Source of the DNA: HKCCE3408 sp039191215
GTDB taxonomy: Bacteria; Pseudomonadota; Alphaproteobacteria; Rhodobacterales; Rhodobacteraceae
Direction: 5' to 3'
Assembly: GCA_039191215.1 (NCBI GenBank)
Contig: JBCCXT010000005.1
Location: forward strand, 1 to 64,000
DNA: 64,000 bases
The notes below the pieces were generated by a model. It was not told the origin of the DNA. It worked only from the letters and a program-made list of their open reading frames with translations, and searched no databases. Each line of letters opens with the position of its first letter. Position 1 is the first letter of the stretch. A program made the translations under genes and the position numbers. This document shows positions 1-8,406 of the stretch, piece after piece.

Positions 1-278
1 AATCGTTTGTTGATCGACGACTAAGTCGCTGATTAAATTCTCTCACAGAGCGGGAGGATCTGCGATGATGGTGTCCTTCCCCATTGGTGTTGGTCACTAC
101 TATTGGCGGGTGAGGGGGATGGAGGCTGGCTCCAAAAACCCTTTCTGAGCCAGCCTCCATCCCCCTCTCCCGCCCATCGTAGTGACCCACACCAAGGGGG
201 AAGGACACCATCATCGCTGATCCTCCCGCTCGTTGAGAGAATTGAATCAGCGACTTAGGCGTCGATCAACCAAGGATT
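1..278. repeat. Long ungapped imperfect palindrome, 132-bp arms with a 14-nt loop
   Basis: Base i pairs with base 279-i over the whole stretch. I count 120 matches in 132 positions between the left arm (1-132) and the reverse complement of the right arm (147-278), with no gaps; the loop is 133-146. The pairing runs up to the first base of the window, so the element may extend further left. Each arm, read inward, holds a GGGAGG Shine-Dalgarno-like sequence about seven bases before ATGATGGTG, so it looks like two inverted copies of the 5' end of one reading frame. It could be a palindromic insertion-sequence relic or MITE-like element, or a strongly folded transcript. No transposase lies beside it within the window. 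Confidence 0.85.
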
Positions 279-361
279 ATTCAACGAAATAGGCCATTGT
301 TGCAATTGTTCTGCGTGGCTGCGAACCTCCGGTCAAGAGTTCATACTTGGAGTACCAGCTC

Positions 362-1147
362 TTGGAAGTAGCCAGCTGCATAGCTTGTAATAGGAGAACA
401 GCCCGGCGACTTGGTATCCTTTTGACCACGCTCTTCATCTCTTTCGGCGCTCAGGCCGCTGCGCAAGACACGTTAGATGGTCTTCAGATTGGGACGGGCA
501 CTGAGCTGGCAATTGTGATGTTGCATGGCGACGAAGGGAATGGTGGTGATCCATTGAGCTACTCTGCTTTTGGTGCTGAGATTGCGCGGCGCTTTCCAGA
601 AGCCACTGTGCATATGTTGCTCCGACCAGGATACGCAGATCCATGGGGACGGCAAAGCCCTGGCGAGAATTTTGGACGCCGAGATCAGTACACCATAGAA
701 AACGCGCAGATGATTGCGCAAAATCTTGAGCGCATTGGGCGCGATATGCCTCTCTTGGCAATTGGACATTCCGGCGGGGCGGCCCAGTTGGCGCTCGCAC
801 TGTCTTTCGGAGATGATGTTGCCGATGAGGTTATCCTGGTGGCCTGTCCTTGCGATCTTGGAATGTGGCGGGAGCTTAACCCGCAGTGGCCGGAGGATAC
901 GCTTGTTCGGTCTGTTTCGCCCACAGATTTCAGTCCTTCGACGACGGCCCATGTGACCCTGATCTCTGGCGATCAGGATGGGATTACCCCAACCGTTCTC
1001 AGCCAAAGTTATGTGGAACACCTCAACAGCCTCAGCATATCGAACGAGTTGATCGTGGTGCCAAATGGCGACCATTCGGGCAACCGGGCTCTCTCAACAG
1101 CGTGGCTTATGGCAATCTTCAACGCGCAAACAAGACTCTTAAATTAA
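362..1147 (+). CDS. Secreted alpha/beta-hydrolase fold protein
   Basis: Serine hydrolase of unknown substrate. It has the nucleophile elbow GHSGG with the serine near residue 137, an early oxyanion-type HGDEGNGG stretch, a late SGDQDG acid motif and a final NGDHSG histidine motif, which together give a plausible Ser-Asp-His triad. The N-terminus has arginines followed by a hydrophobic run ending in AQAAAQ, a likely Sec signal peptide, so it probably acts in the periplasm. I chose the TTG at 362 because a GGAG lies nine bases upstream; a TTG at 347 is the other option, and no ATG fits. Base composition looks less GC-rich than the core genes of this window. It stands alone between a palindrome and a recombinase relic, which suggests horizontally acquired DNA. 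Confidence 0.7.
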   Translation: MEVASCIACNRRTARRLGILLTTLFISFGAQAAAQDTLDGLQIGTGTELAIVMLHGDEGNGGDPLSYSAFGAEIARRFPEATVHMLLRPGYADPWGRQSPGENFGRRDQYTIENAQMIAQNLERIGRDMPLLAIGHSGGAAQLALALSFGDDVADEVILVACPCDLGMWRELNPQWPEDTLVRSVSPTDFSPSTTAHVTLISGDQDGITPTVLSQSYVEHLNSLSISNELIVVPNGDHSGNRALSTAWLMAIFNAQTRLLN

Positions 1148-1880
1148 TATGGCGTTGTGAGATTTTCGACTGTCAAAGCTGACCTTGAAACAAGCGCGGT
1201 CAAAGCCGGTTTCGTCCTGCACACCTGACCTTAGCCATTTTTTCAGGCTGCTAACCGCAGGGCGCCAGATACTCTACGAAGAAATGGCCCAGTTGCTGGG
1301 GGAAAGACACAAGCTCCATTCCGACCTATCGCACCCCGCTACGAGAACACCGCATGCAACTTCATGGCGATGATCCAACCGGCATCCATCCGACCCTGGA
1401 TCGAGCCCTATCAGTCCGCTGCTTAGTTTTTCTTCCCAATTTCCCTGAGGCTTGGCTTGGGCGAAGAGTTTTTTCCGCCAAGACCGCCTTATCTCGCTCA
1501 GGCGCGCTGATCTTCTCCTCGTATTTGCGGATGCCATCGTATGGATTGCGGATGCGCATCTGCGCCCCGGCGATCCAGATCGCGCTTTAAGAACGTTGGA
1601 TGAATTGGCCGAGCACAGGCAACGAACGACGCCAGGCGGCGCGCGAATAGGCGCCAACCGTCTGACGGCAACGCATCGGCATGGCGCGCTTTCCATTGCT
1701 GAATTGGATTGGAAACAGAGGGCGCAATGCCAGTGCTCGCTGGCATCGGCCAGAAGCGGCACGGGCCCTAATGCAAGGCCACAGGACAGAGTAGCTTGTA
1801 CAAGTGATTGGCGCCTGGTGATCAGAAGGATATAATTGGAAGGTTATTAAAGTTACAGATCTCCAGGGCTTCCATCACAA
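1148..1880. other. Intergenic stretch with no intact gene
   Basis: I see no intact coding sequence between the hydrolase and the LysR gene. The only recognisable content is a decayed recombinase-like fragment on the minus strand (listed separately). The last 100 bases must contain the lysR promoter, but no clear -35/-10 pair stands out. Confidence 0.6.
1365..1755 (-). pseudogene. Relic of the C-terminal coil of a large serine recombinase
   Basis: Read on the minus strand, one frame gives KYEEKISAPERDKAVLAEK, closely resembling the coiled segment (YEKRI-x-ELERE-K-x-LAEK) near the C-terminus of large serine recombinases. The adjoining frame continues with GNWEEKLSSGL, where family members have a G-x-FEEKL motif, so at least one frameshift separates the parts. 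The upstream minus-strand sequence is also broken by stops. The catalytic domain is absent. The assignment rests on motif memory, not alignment; it fits the second serine-recombinase relic at 23.7-24.6 kb. Confidence 0.4.
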
Positions 1881-2798
1881 ATGCAAGATACAACCGCCTC
1901 GCACTTCCAAAAAATCCGGCTGCGGCAAGTAAGGTGTTTTGTGACGGTGGCCCGAAAGAAAAGCTTTGTGCTGGCGGCAGATGATATGGGCCTGACCCAA
2001 CCGGCCGTTAGTCGCAGCGTTCGTGAGCTTGAGCAGAACCTTGGCCATGACCTCTTTGACCGAACCACACGCGGGGCAGAACTGACAGATCGCGGCCGGG
2101 AGTTTTTCGATGCCGCCGAAGCCGCGCTCCTGCAGCTAAGCCATGGAACAAGTGCCGTTCTGGGCAATCAATCCCCTCACGAATCCGTCCGCGTCGGTGC
2201 CTTGCCGAATGTCTGCTCCCAATTTCTGCCGGACATCGTCAAGGCCTTCAAATCCGACTTCCCGGACACACGCGTCCTGATCATACCCGGAACAAATGCC
2301 GGATTACTGGCCGGGTTGCGGCGTGGCGACAGCGATCTTGTGATCGGTCGGCTTTCCTCCAGCGACGCCATGCGGGGGCTTGCTTTCGAGGCGATATATG
2401 ATGAACCGCTGTTATTTGTGGTTCGTGCCGAACACCCGTTGGCGGATGGGCGCGCGACCATCAATGCCATCGCGGATTACCCGATGGTGTTGCCCCCTGA
2501 AGGGACAATCATTCGGCAAGAAGCGTCTCGCTTCCTCGCGGGGAACGGCATTGATCGGATTTCTGATCTTGTTGAGACCACCTCTTCAGATTTCCAGAGG
2601 GCCTATATCGCCGATACCGACTGCGTCGCTGTAATCCCGCGCGGTGTCGTTCAAGCCGATCTTGCCGCTGGAAAGGTGACGGACCTTCGCATTGGCGTTG
2701 GCGAGTTGCAGGGACCGGTTGGGTTAACGACCAATCCAGACCGAAAGCCGGGACGCGCTTTGTCAGGCTTCCTTGCACGTGTACGAGCCGGGCTATAG
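1881..2798 (+). CDS. LysR-family transcriptional regulator
   Basis: A 305-residue regulator of usual LysR length. Residues 11-70 form the winged helix-turn-helix, with LRQVRCFVTVARKKSF and the recognition-helix signature LTQPAVSRSVRELEQ. The remainder is a periplasmic-binding-like effector domain with segments such as FVVRAEHPLADG. It lies directly upstream of, and in the same direction as, the TAXI transporter and sulfatase genes. LysR proteins usually control neighbouring catabolic genes in response to a small ligand, so it probably regulates those genes. A dyad in the 98-bp gap downstream is a candidate binding site. Ligand unknown. Confidence 0.9.
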   Translation: MQDTTASHFQKIRLRQVRCFVTVARKKSFVLAADDMGLTQPAVSRSVRELEQNLGHDLFDRTTRGAELTDRGREFFDAAEAALLQLSHGTSAVLGNQSPHESVRVGALPNVCSQFLPDIVKAFKSDFPDTRVLIIPGTNAGLLAGLRRGDSDLVIGRLSSSDAMRGLAFEAIYDEPLLFVVRAEHPLADGRATINAIADYPMVLPPEGTIIRQEASRFLAGNGIDRISDLVETTSSDFQRAYIADTDCVAVIPRGVVQADLAAGKVTDLRIGVGELQGPVGLTTNPDRKPGRALSGFLARVRAGL

Positions 2799-2822
2799 AT
2801 ACCGAATTTGGTATTTTAATTC

Positions 2823-2857
2823 CATTACTTCGCATTTCACGTCGCATTTCAGTAATG
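2823..2857 (+). promoter_or_regulatory. Candidate operator/promoter region of the TAXI-TRAP operon
   Basis: In the AT-rich gap between lysR and the TAXI gene, CATTACT (2823-2829) and its perfect inverse AGTAATG (2851-2857) flank two direct copies of CGCATTTCA (2831-2839 and 2843-2851). This layout would suit binding by the adjacent LysR protein, though the dyad is wider than a typical T-N11-A box. Inference from position and symmetry only. Confidence 0.35.
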
Positions 2858-2896
2858 TTACCGTATTTGCATCTGGTTCTATGGGAGGACTGAAAA

Positions 2897-3907
2897 TTGA
2901 ACCATTTCAAGACACTGGTTGCGGCCACTGCCGTCGCACTTGCGGGCGGAGCGGCCCATTCACAATCGCTGAGCCTGGAGGGAGGCGGCGCTGCGTCGCT
3001 GACTGGCATTGTGCCACAGACCTACGCGCAATTTGCGTCCGAAGAGGGCATAGACCTGCAGGTCGTTCTGGGGCAGACCCTGACACGCTCGGCACTCAAG
3101 CTCGCCTCGGGTCGCATCGACATGGCCGTGGTACCGCCGCCGGCTTTTGGCGCAATGACACGCGGCGCGGGTCCCTATGCAGAGCAGGGTGAAGCGGCCA
3201 TCGAGCTTTCTGCGAATGTGCGTGCGCTATTTGGCTTTCCGGGCGGGACGTTCCATCCCATCACTTGGGCCGATAGCGGCATCGAAAGCTGGGAAGATTT
3301 GGCCGGAAATCGGGTCTATATCGGCCCGCCGGCGGGCGCGGCGAGTGGCCAGATGCAGGGTCTCGTGGAACTGGCGAGCGGTGGCTTGACCGCTGATGGC
3401 GGCTACGAAGGCATCCGAGCACCTTGGAGTGCTGCGCAACAGGCTTTCCAAGACGGTCAATACGACGTCTATATCGCCTCCGCCGCGGTCGGCAGCCAGG
3501 TGCTCAACGAGCTGAGCCTGCAGCGGGAAATCCGCATTCTCGGTATCCCCGAAGACCTAATCGGCTCGGAGGCGCACGGTGTCCTGCTGGAGCGTGGCGC
3601 CTTGACGCCTGCCACGATCCCGGCTGGTACGTATTCGGGCATGGCCAATGGAGACAGCGATTTGCAGGCTGTGGCGACATCGATGATGATGGCGGTGCAT
3701 CTGGATATGGACGATGACACGGCTTATGCGCTGACCCGCGCATACTGGGAAAACTTCGAGGCAATGCTGAACGCCAACGCGTTGATGCGTTCGATCAGCG
3801 CCGACGACCCGTTTGGCGGCATGAACGCGCCGCTCCATCCCGGCGCCGTGCGGTACTATCAGGAAATCGGAATCGAGATCCCCGACAACCTGATGCCCAC
3901 CGGCTGA
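2897..3907 (+). CDS. TAXI-family TRAP transporter substrate-binding protein
   Basis: Periplasmic receptor of a tripartite ATP-independent transporter. A signal peptide (hydrophobic core about residues 6-20, cleavage after GGAAHSQ) is followed by the TAXI-type fold; the segment GGGAASLTGIVPQTYA matches the family's N-terminal ligand-loop region, and IDMAVVPPPAFGAM and ENFEAM are further family-like stretches. The 336-residue length is typical. The start is a TTG at 2897, chosen because GGGAGG at 2883-2888 is correctly spaced and the signal peptide begins there. It is followed by its fused membrane subunit at 3996, so the two form one importer, probably for a small organic acid or a sulfate-linked compound given the next gene. 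The substrate is inferred, not shown. Confidence 0.85.
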   Translation: MNHFKTLVAATAVALAGGAAHSQSLSLEGGGAASLTGIVPQTYAQFASEEGIDLQVVLGQTLTRSALKLASGRIDMAVVPPPAFGAMTRGAGPYAEQGEAAIELSANVRALFGFPGGTFHPITWADSGIESWEDLAGNRVYIGPPAGAASGQMQGLVELASGGLTADGGYEGIRAPWSAAQQAFQDGQYDVYIASAAVGSQVLNELSLQREIRILGIPEDLIGSEAHGVLLERGALTPATIPAGTYSGMANGDSDLQAVATSMMMAVHLDMDDDTAYALTRAYWENFEAMLNANALMRSISADDPFGGMNAPLHPGAVRYYQEIGIEIPDNLMPTG

Positions 3908-3924
3908 GCCAAAGCACCCGGAAA

Positions 3925-3949
3925 CCCGCTGCCTTATCCGGGCAGCGGG
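3925..3949 (+). terminator. Intercistronic hairpin between receptor and permease genes
   Basis: A perfect 9-bp stem, CCCGCTGCC (3925-3933) with GGCAGCGGG (3941-3949), and a 7-nt loop. No U-tract follows, so it is more likely an mRNA stabiliser or partial attenuator that lets the receptor gene be expressed above the permease gene, a common arrangement for binding-protein operons. Confidence 0.55.
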
Positions 3950-3995
3950 CCCGCACCGGGTGCTCAGACATCAGATTTCTTGGGAGGAGAGGGCC

Positions 3996-5927
3996 ATGAC
4001 GGACGCCCCGAAACGTGCTGCGCGCATCGCAGGATACTCCGTGTTTGCAATAGGGCTGATCATCGCGCTGGCCGGGCTGGCCAATGTCATGCCCACCTAT
4101 AACGTGCTGCCACGGATCGGGCCTTTCCCTGTTGAATGGTTCCGGCCGCTGTTTTACTGGCTATCGATCCTCGTCTTCCTCGCCGGCGATGCGGCGCGTC
4201 GGGCCAAACAAGGGCGGCTGCACACTCTGCACTTGGTCGCATATGCTGTCGCCGTCGCGGGCATCACCTATGTCTGCTACGATTACTACCGCATTGGCCA
4301 AATCATCGCGAACTCGGTCATGTTCTTCGGCCCGCGCGAAATGTATGTGGCGCTTGGCGCTGCGGCTCTGTCGATCTGGGCCTGCTGGATCCTTTGGGGT
4401 GCGCCCATTGCCATCATCGGCGGCGTCGCACTTCTTTATCTGGGCACGGGCCAATACTGGCCAGGACCGCTGCAGACCGCCCCTTCCGATATCTACGACA
4501 CGATCTCGGCCAATATCTGGTACGACAGCGCCCAAGGCATCCTGGGCTCAATCATGGGCGTGGTGCTGACAACGGTGCTCCCCTTTATCATCCTCGGCGC
4601 CATCCTCGAAGGATGCGGCGCCGGCGGGTCGATGATCCGCATCTCGTTTCACCTGATGAAGCGCTTCAAAGGCGGCCCGGCTTATGCCGCAATCCTGGCC
4701 TCCGCGCTGTTTGGTACCGTGTCGGGATCGGCCGTCGCCAACGTGGTCGGCACCGGAGTTGTGACGATCCCGATGATCCGCAAGCGGGGCTTTAGTGCCA
4801 ACTTCGCCGGCGCTGTGGAGGCGACGGCGTCCACCGGCGGACAGATCCTTCCCCCGATCATGGGCGCAGCCGCGCTTGTAATGGCCGATATCGTCGGGGT
4901 CAGCTATCTCACGGTGATCCTCGCCGTTATCATTCCCGCGATTGCTTATTACCTGTCGCTCTTTCTCGCCGTCTATTTCGAGAGCCAGAAGCTCAATATC
5001 GAGGTCACGGATGCTGACATCGGTGTTCCGGCGCCGACCGGACAGGACTGGCTCAACATGGTGCTTGTCTTCGGCCCGATCGCAATCATCGTTTGGCTCC
5101 TGGTCAGCGGCCTGTCGGCGGCGGGTGCCTCGATTGCGGCCATTCTGCTCCTCATCCCGCTGAGCTTCCTGAACCCCGAAGTCCGCAAAGCCCCATTGCT
5201 GCTGATCAAGGCACTCTCGGAAGGCGGTAAAGTCGTCGGACAACTGGCGGTGGCGATCGCCATTGTGGGCATTGTGGTCTCAACCCTGTCGGCAACCGGC
5301 GTGCCGACGAGCTTTGCAGTCCTTTTGTCGGGTGCTTCATCAAATTCGCTTCTCTTCGCACTGATGATCGCAGCAGTCGGGTGCATCATCCTTGGCATGG
5401 GGATGCCAACGCTGCCTGCCTATATCGCGATCATCTCGGTCATGGGTCCGACGCTACAGGGCTTCGGAATGGACCTTTTGGCCGCGCATATGTTCGTCTT
5501 TTTCTTCGGGGTCGCAGCCGGCATCACACCCCCTGTTGCGCTCACCGCTTTCGCGGCCGCATCCGTCTCTGGCGGACGGCCGATCGCGACCGCCATCGCT
5601 GCCACCCGGATTGGCGCGATGATGTTTCTGATCCCGTTCGCCTGGGCCTTTGACGATGCGCTTTTACTTGGGATCGGGGAAACCGAGTGGGCCGTGGTGC
5701 TGCCTTCGATCCTGTTCCTGCTAGTCGCACTTTACTTTTCGACATCAGCCCTGATCGGGCATGACAGGGGGAAACTAAGCGTGTTGGAACGCGCCTTGCG
5801 TCTGGGTGTTACAATCGCGCTTCTGACACCACTGGCGATGGCGGAGCTTGGTGGCCTCGCGGTCGGCCTCGCGCTTGTCGCCTATCGCTTTGTCGTCCAG
5901 CCGCGGAACAAGGGAGAAGTGGCATGA
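3996..5927 (+). CDS. TRAP transporter fused membrane subunit (DctQ-DctM type, TAXI family)
   Basis: Large integral membrane protein of 643 residues that uses an ion gradient to import the ligand delivered by the TAXI receptor. The N-terminal part has about four hydrophobic helices (DctQ-like). The rest is the large DctM-like domain with many helices and hallmark segments such as LFGTVSGSAVANVVGTG, GQILPPIMGAAA and LGMGMPTLPAY. The start at 3996 (MTDAPKR) was preferred to an upstream GTG at 3960 because GGGAGGAG (3982-3989) sits just before it. The stop overlaps the start of the sulfatase gene by four bases (ATGA), so the two are translationally coupled and very likely work on the same substrate. 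Confidence 0.9.
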   Translation: MTDAPKRAARIAGYSVFAIGLIIALAGLANVMPTYNVLPRIGPFPVEWFRPLFYWLSILVFLAGDAARRAKQGRLHTLHLVAYAVAVAGITYVCYDYYRIGQIIANSVMFFGPREMYVALGAAALSIWACWILWGAPIAIIGGVALLYLGTGQYWPGPLQTAPSDIYDTISANIWYDSAQGILGSIMGVVLTTVLPFIILGAILEGCGAGGSMIRISFHLMKRFKGGPAYAAILASALFGTVSGSAVANVVGTGVVTIPMIRKRGFSANFAGAVEATASTGGQILPPIMGAAALVMADIVGVSYLTVILAVIIPAIAYYLSLFLAVYFESQKLNIEVTDADIGVPAPTGQDWLNMVLVFGPIAIIVWLLVSGLSAAGASIAAILLLIPLSFLNPEVRKAPLLLIKALSEGGKVVGQLAVAIAIVGIVVSTLSATGVPTSFAVLLSGASSNSLLFALMIAAVGCIILGMGMPTLPAYIAIISVMGPTLQGFGMDLLAAHMFVFFFGVAAGITPPVALTAFAAASVSGGRPIATAIAATRIGAMMFLIPFAWAFDDALLLGIGETEWAVVLPSILFLLVALYFSTSALIGHDRGKLSVLERALRLGVTIALLTPLAMAELGGLAVGLALVAYRFVVQPRNKGEVA

Positions 5928-7498
5928 GCGCGCGCCCAAACTTTGTCCTCTTTATCACCGATCAGCACCGCGCCGACTACCTTGGATGTTATGGCCACCC
6001 GATCCTGAAGACGCCCAATATCGACGCAATCGCACAGCGCGGCGTGGCTTTTGACCGGTTCTATGTGGCCAGCCCGGTCTGCATGCCCAACCGCGCTAGC
6101 CTGATGACCTGCCGCATGCCATCAAGCCATGGCGTGACCATGAACGGCGTCCCGCTGAGCAAGAAGAACGTGACATTTGTTGAGCTTCTTAGGGCTGCCG
6201 GGTATCGCACGGCGCTGGTCGGAAAAAGCCACTTGCAGACATTCACCGGGGCGCCGCCGACGACCAAGATGCCACCTGCGCGGGACGGTTATTTTCGCGC
6301 CAACGGTGAGCTGCGCGAGGCCGTACGCCATGACCTCAACACGCCGATCTACAAGGTGGAGGAACCCGATTTCTGGTCCGGGCCGCAAGCGCGCGTGCCG
6401 ACACCGTTCTACGGCTTCGACCACGTCGAACTGGTCACCGGCCATGGTGACCATATCGGCGGCGACTACACCGCCTGGCTGCTAGAGCGAGAGCCGGACG
6501 CGGCCAAACTGATCGGCTCCGAGAACCAAATCCCGCACACCTATTCCTGCCCCCAAGCTGTGCGCACCGCCATACCAGCAGAGCTCTACTCGACAGCCTA
6601 TATCGCTGAACGCGCGGCGGCCTTTATCGATGCCCAAAAAGGACAGGAGCAGCCCTTTTTCCTGATGGTCAGTTGGCCCGACCCGCATCATCCCTTCAAC
6701 CCACCGGGCAAGTATTGGGACATGTATGATCCCGATCACTTTCCGATCCCCGAGGCGTTCACGCGCAACGATTGGACCCCGCCGCCCCATGTGGCAGGCG
6801 TACTGGCAACGCGTAACGATGGGCGGGCGAACCTTGAGGGCATGAATGCGGTGGGGTGCAGCCCGCGGGAGGCGCAGGAGGCCCAAGCGTTGACCTGCGG
6901 CATGATCACAATGGTCGACGATGCTGTGGGTCAGGTGCAATCGGCGCTGAAATCCAGCGGGCGCGCCGAAAAGACAGTGGAGATTTTCACCACCGACCAC
7001 GGCGATCATTTGGGTGATCACAAGCTGCTTTTCAAAGGCGCCGAGCAGTACGAGCAGATTACCCGCGCGCCCTTGATCTGGGCCGATCCGGTACGACAGA
7101 CCGGTTCGCGCACAAACACCATCGGACAAACCCATGACATCGGCGCGACTATTTTGGAGCGCGCGCGAATTGAGGCCGCGTGCGGCATGCAGGGGCGCGA
7201 TCTCTTCTGCGCGACCCCGCGGGGGTCCGCTTTCATCCAATACGCTCATCAGAAACTGATGGACGAGATCGGCATCCCCCCCAACATCCACACGATCCAC
7301 GATGGTCGCTTCCGCCTTTCGGTTCTGCAGGACATGAATTGGGGGGAGCTTTACGATCTTGAGCAGGACCCGGGCGAGTTCCAGAACCTATGGGAGCATC
7401 CGGACTTCACGGCCGAGAAGGCCCGATTGATGGAGACGTTGCTTCGCGCAGAGCTAGCGCATGTCGACCGATCCCCCATGCCGACAGGACGTGCCTGA
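5924..7498 (+). CDS. Cytoplasmic sulfatase / phosphonate monoester hydrolase family enzyme
   Basis: Type I sulfatase of the alkaline-phosphatase superfamily, 524 residues. The formylglycine motif C-x-P-x-R is intact as C53-M-P-N-R57, within PVCMPNRASLM. Metal and catalytic residues appear as TDQH near residue 12, GKSHLQ near 100 and TTDHGDHLGDH with D358-H359. There is no signal peptide, so it should act in the cytoplasm after transport. A formylglycine-generating or anaerobic maturase enzyme encoded elsewhere would be needed to activate Cys53. The four-base overlap with the TRAP permease suggests hydrolysis of an imported sulfate ester. Family members also include phosphonate or phosphate-diester hydrolases and choline sulfatase; I cannot fix the substrate. 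Confidence 0.85.
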   Translation: MSARPNFVLFITDQHRADYLGCYGHPILKTPNIDAIAQRGVAFDRFYVASPVCMPNRASLMTCRMPSSHGVTMNGVPLSKKNVTFVELLRAAGYRTALVGKSHLQTFTGAPPTTKMPPARDGYFRANGELREAVRHDLNTPIYKVEEPDFWSGPQARVPTPFYGFDHVELVTGHGDHIGGDYTAWLLEREPDAAKLIGSENQIPHTYSCPQAVRTAIPAELYSTAYIAERAAAFIDAQKGQEQPFFLMVSWPDPHHPFNPPGKYWDMYDPDHFPIPEAFTRNDWTPPPHVAGVLATRNDGRANLEGMNAVGCSPREAQEAQALTCGMITMVDDAVGQVQSALKSSGRAEKTVEIFTTDHGDHLGDHKLLFKGAEQYEQITRAPLIWADPVRQTGSRTNTIGQTHDIGATILERARIEAACGMQGRDLFCATPRGSAFIQYAHQKLMDEIGIPPNIHTIHDGRFRLSVLQDMNWGELYDLEQDPGEFQNLWEHPDFTAEKARLMETLLRAELAHVDRSPMPTGRA

Positions 7499-7713
7499 GG
7501 GGGGGGCGCCAGCCCGATGCAAAGCCGATCCGAGCATCTTGAGAGACCATCGATTTGCCGCCGCTGACGCTGGTTCGAGTGTCGCGGGCCGAATGTGTGT
7601 GACGTCTTGTCGGCCAGCACTGAAGTGCCGGAACTTTAAACGCAAGTGGGCGACATCAGTACGTCCAACTTTGCCGCTTGCACATCGCGTCCCGAAATCT
7701 GGCCGTCAGGTGA

Positions 7714-8151
7714 TCCACCGATGCCTTCACGAATGGGCGCAGGTTTCGTGTCCTGGCCATCGCCGATGGCTTCAGCCGAGAGTGGCTGGCACTGGTCGCG
7801 GACACGTCGCTCTCGGGGCTGCGCGTCACGCGGAAATTCACGGCGAACATGGCGCGGCGCAGACGACCCAAGACCATTGTCAGCGACAACGGGACGGAGC
7901 TGACCAGTATGGCGGTACTCAGATGGTATCAGGCAACGCGGATCGACTGGCACCATATCGCGCCGGGAAAGCCCATGCAGAACGCATTGGTGGAGAGCTT
8001 CAACGGCAGCTTCCGGGACACGCTTTTGAAAGAAACTTTGTTCTCATCGCTGGCCGAAGCCCGAGAGCAGATCACCGAATGGAAGGAGGACGACAACGGC
8101 ACCAGACCGCACGCATCCCTAGCCAATCTTACGCAACGGAATTTTCAATGA
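7714..8151 (+). pseudogene. IS3-family transposase OrfB relic (integrase core)
   Basis: One open frame reads DAFTNGRRFRVLAIADGFSR, then IVSDNGTELTS, then NALVESFNGSFRD and TRPHASLANLT. These are the DDE integrase-core landmarks of IS3-family OrfB, including the second aspartate (SDNG) and the glutamate (VESFNG). The frame is blocked by a TGA at 7711-7713, exactly where the upstream half (normally W-S-x-DF) should join, and the preceding sequence continues only in other frames. OrfA is not recognisable, so the element is 5'-truncated and inactive. It separates the sulfatase module from the c-di-GMP gene. Confidence 0.75.
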
Positions 8152-8406
8152 AATCGAGATGCAAACTAGGGCCGCATGAGGTCAGAAATCAATCGACGGA
8201 TTCTCCGCAAAGCTGGAGGGAAGTCGGGTCTCAGGGCATTAGGTTGGACCTAAAATGGGTCTTGTCCGTTTTGGTCCGCGAGGAAAGCTTGTTTCCGGAA
8301 CTTACCTTTGAATTCACTTAGGTTCTGACTGAGCAATACGGTGCGAACGCGCTCAGAGCTGTATAAGCAAATTCACAACCACGAGCGGCGGTGCTGGAAC
8401 CCGAGG

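Noticed and set aside
4136..4795. 219-residue plus-strand frame inside the TRAP permease gene
   Set aside because: Arg/His-rich out-of-frame shadow of a gene with clear family motifs.
8152..8406. Coding frame between the IS3 relic and the GGDEF-EAL gene
   Set aside because: The stretch holds only short frames with no recognisable motif; it is probably residual IS or intergenic DNA.
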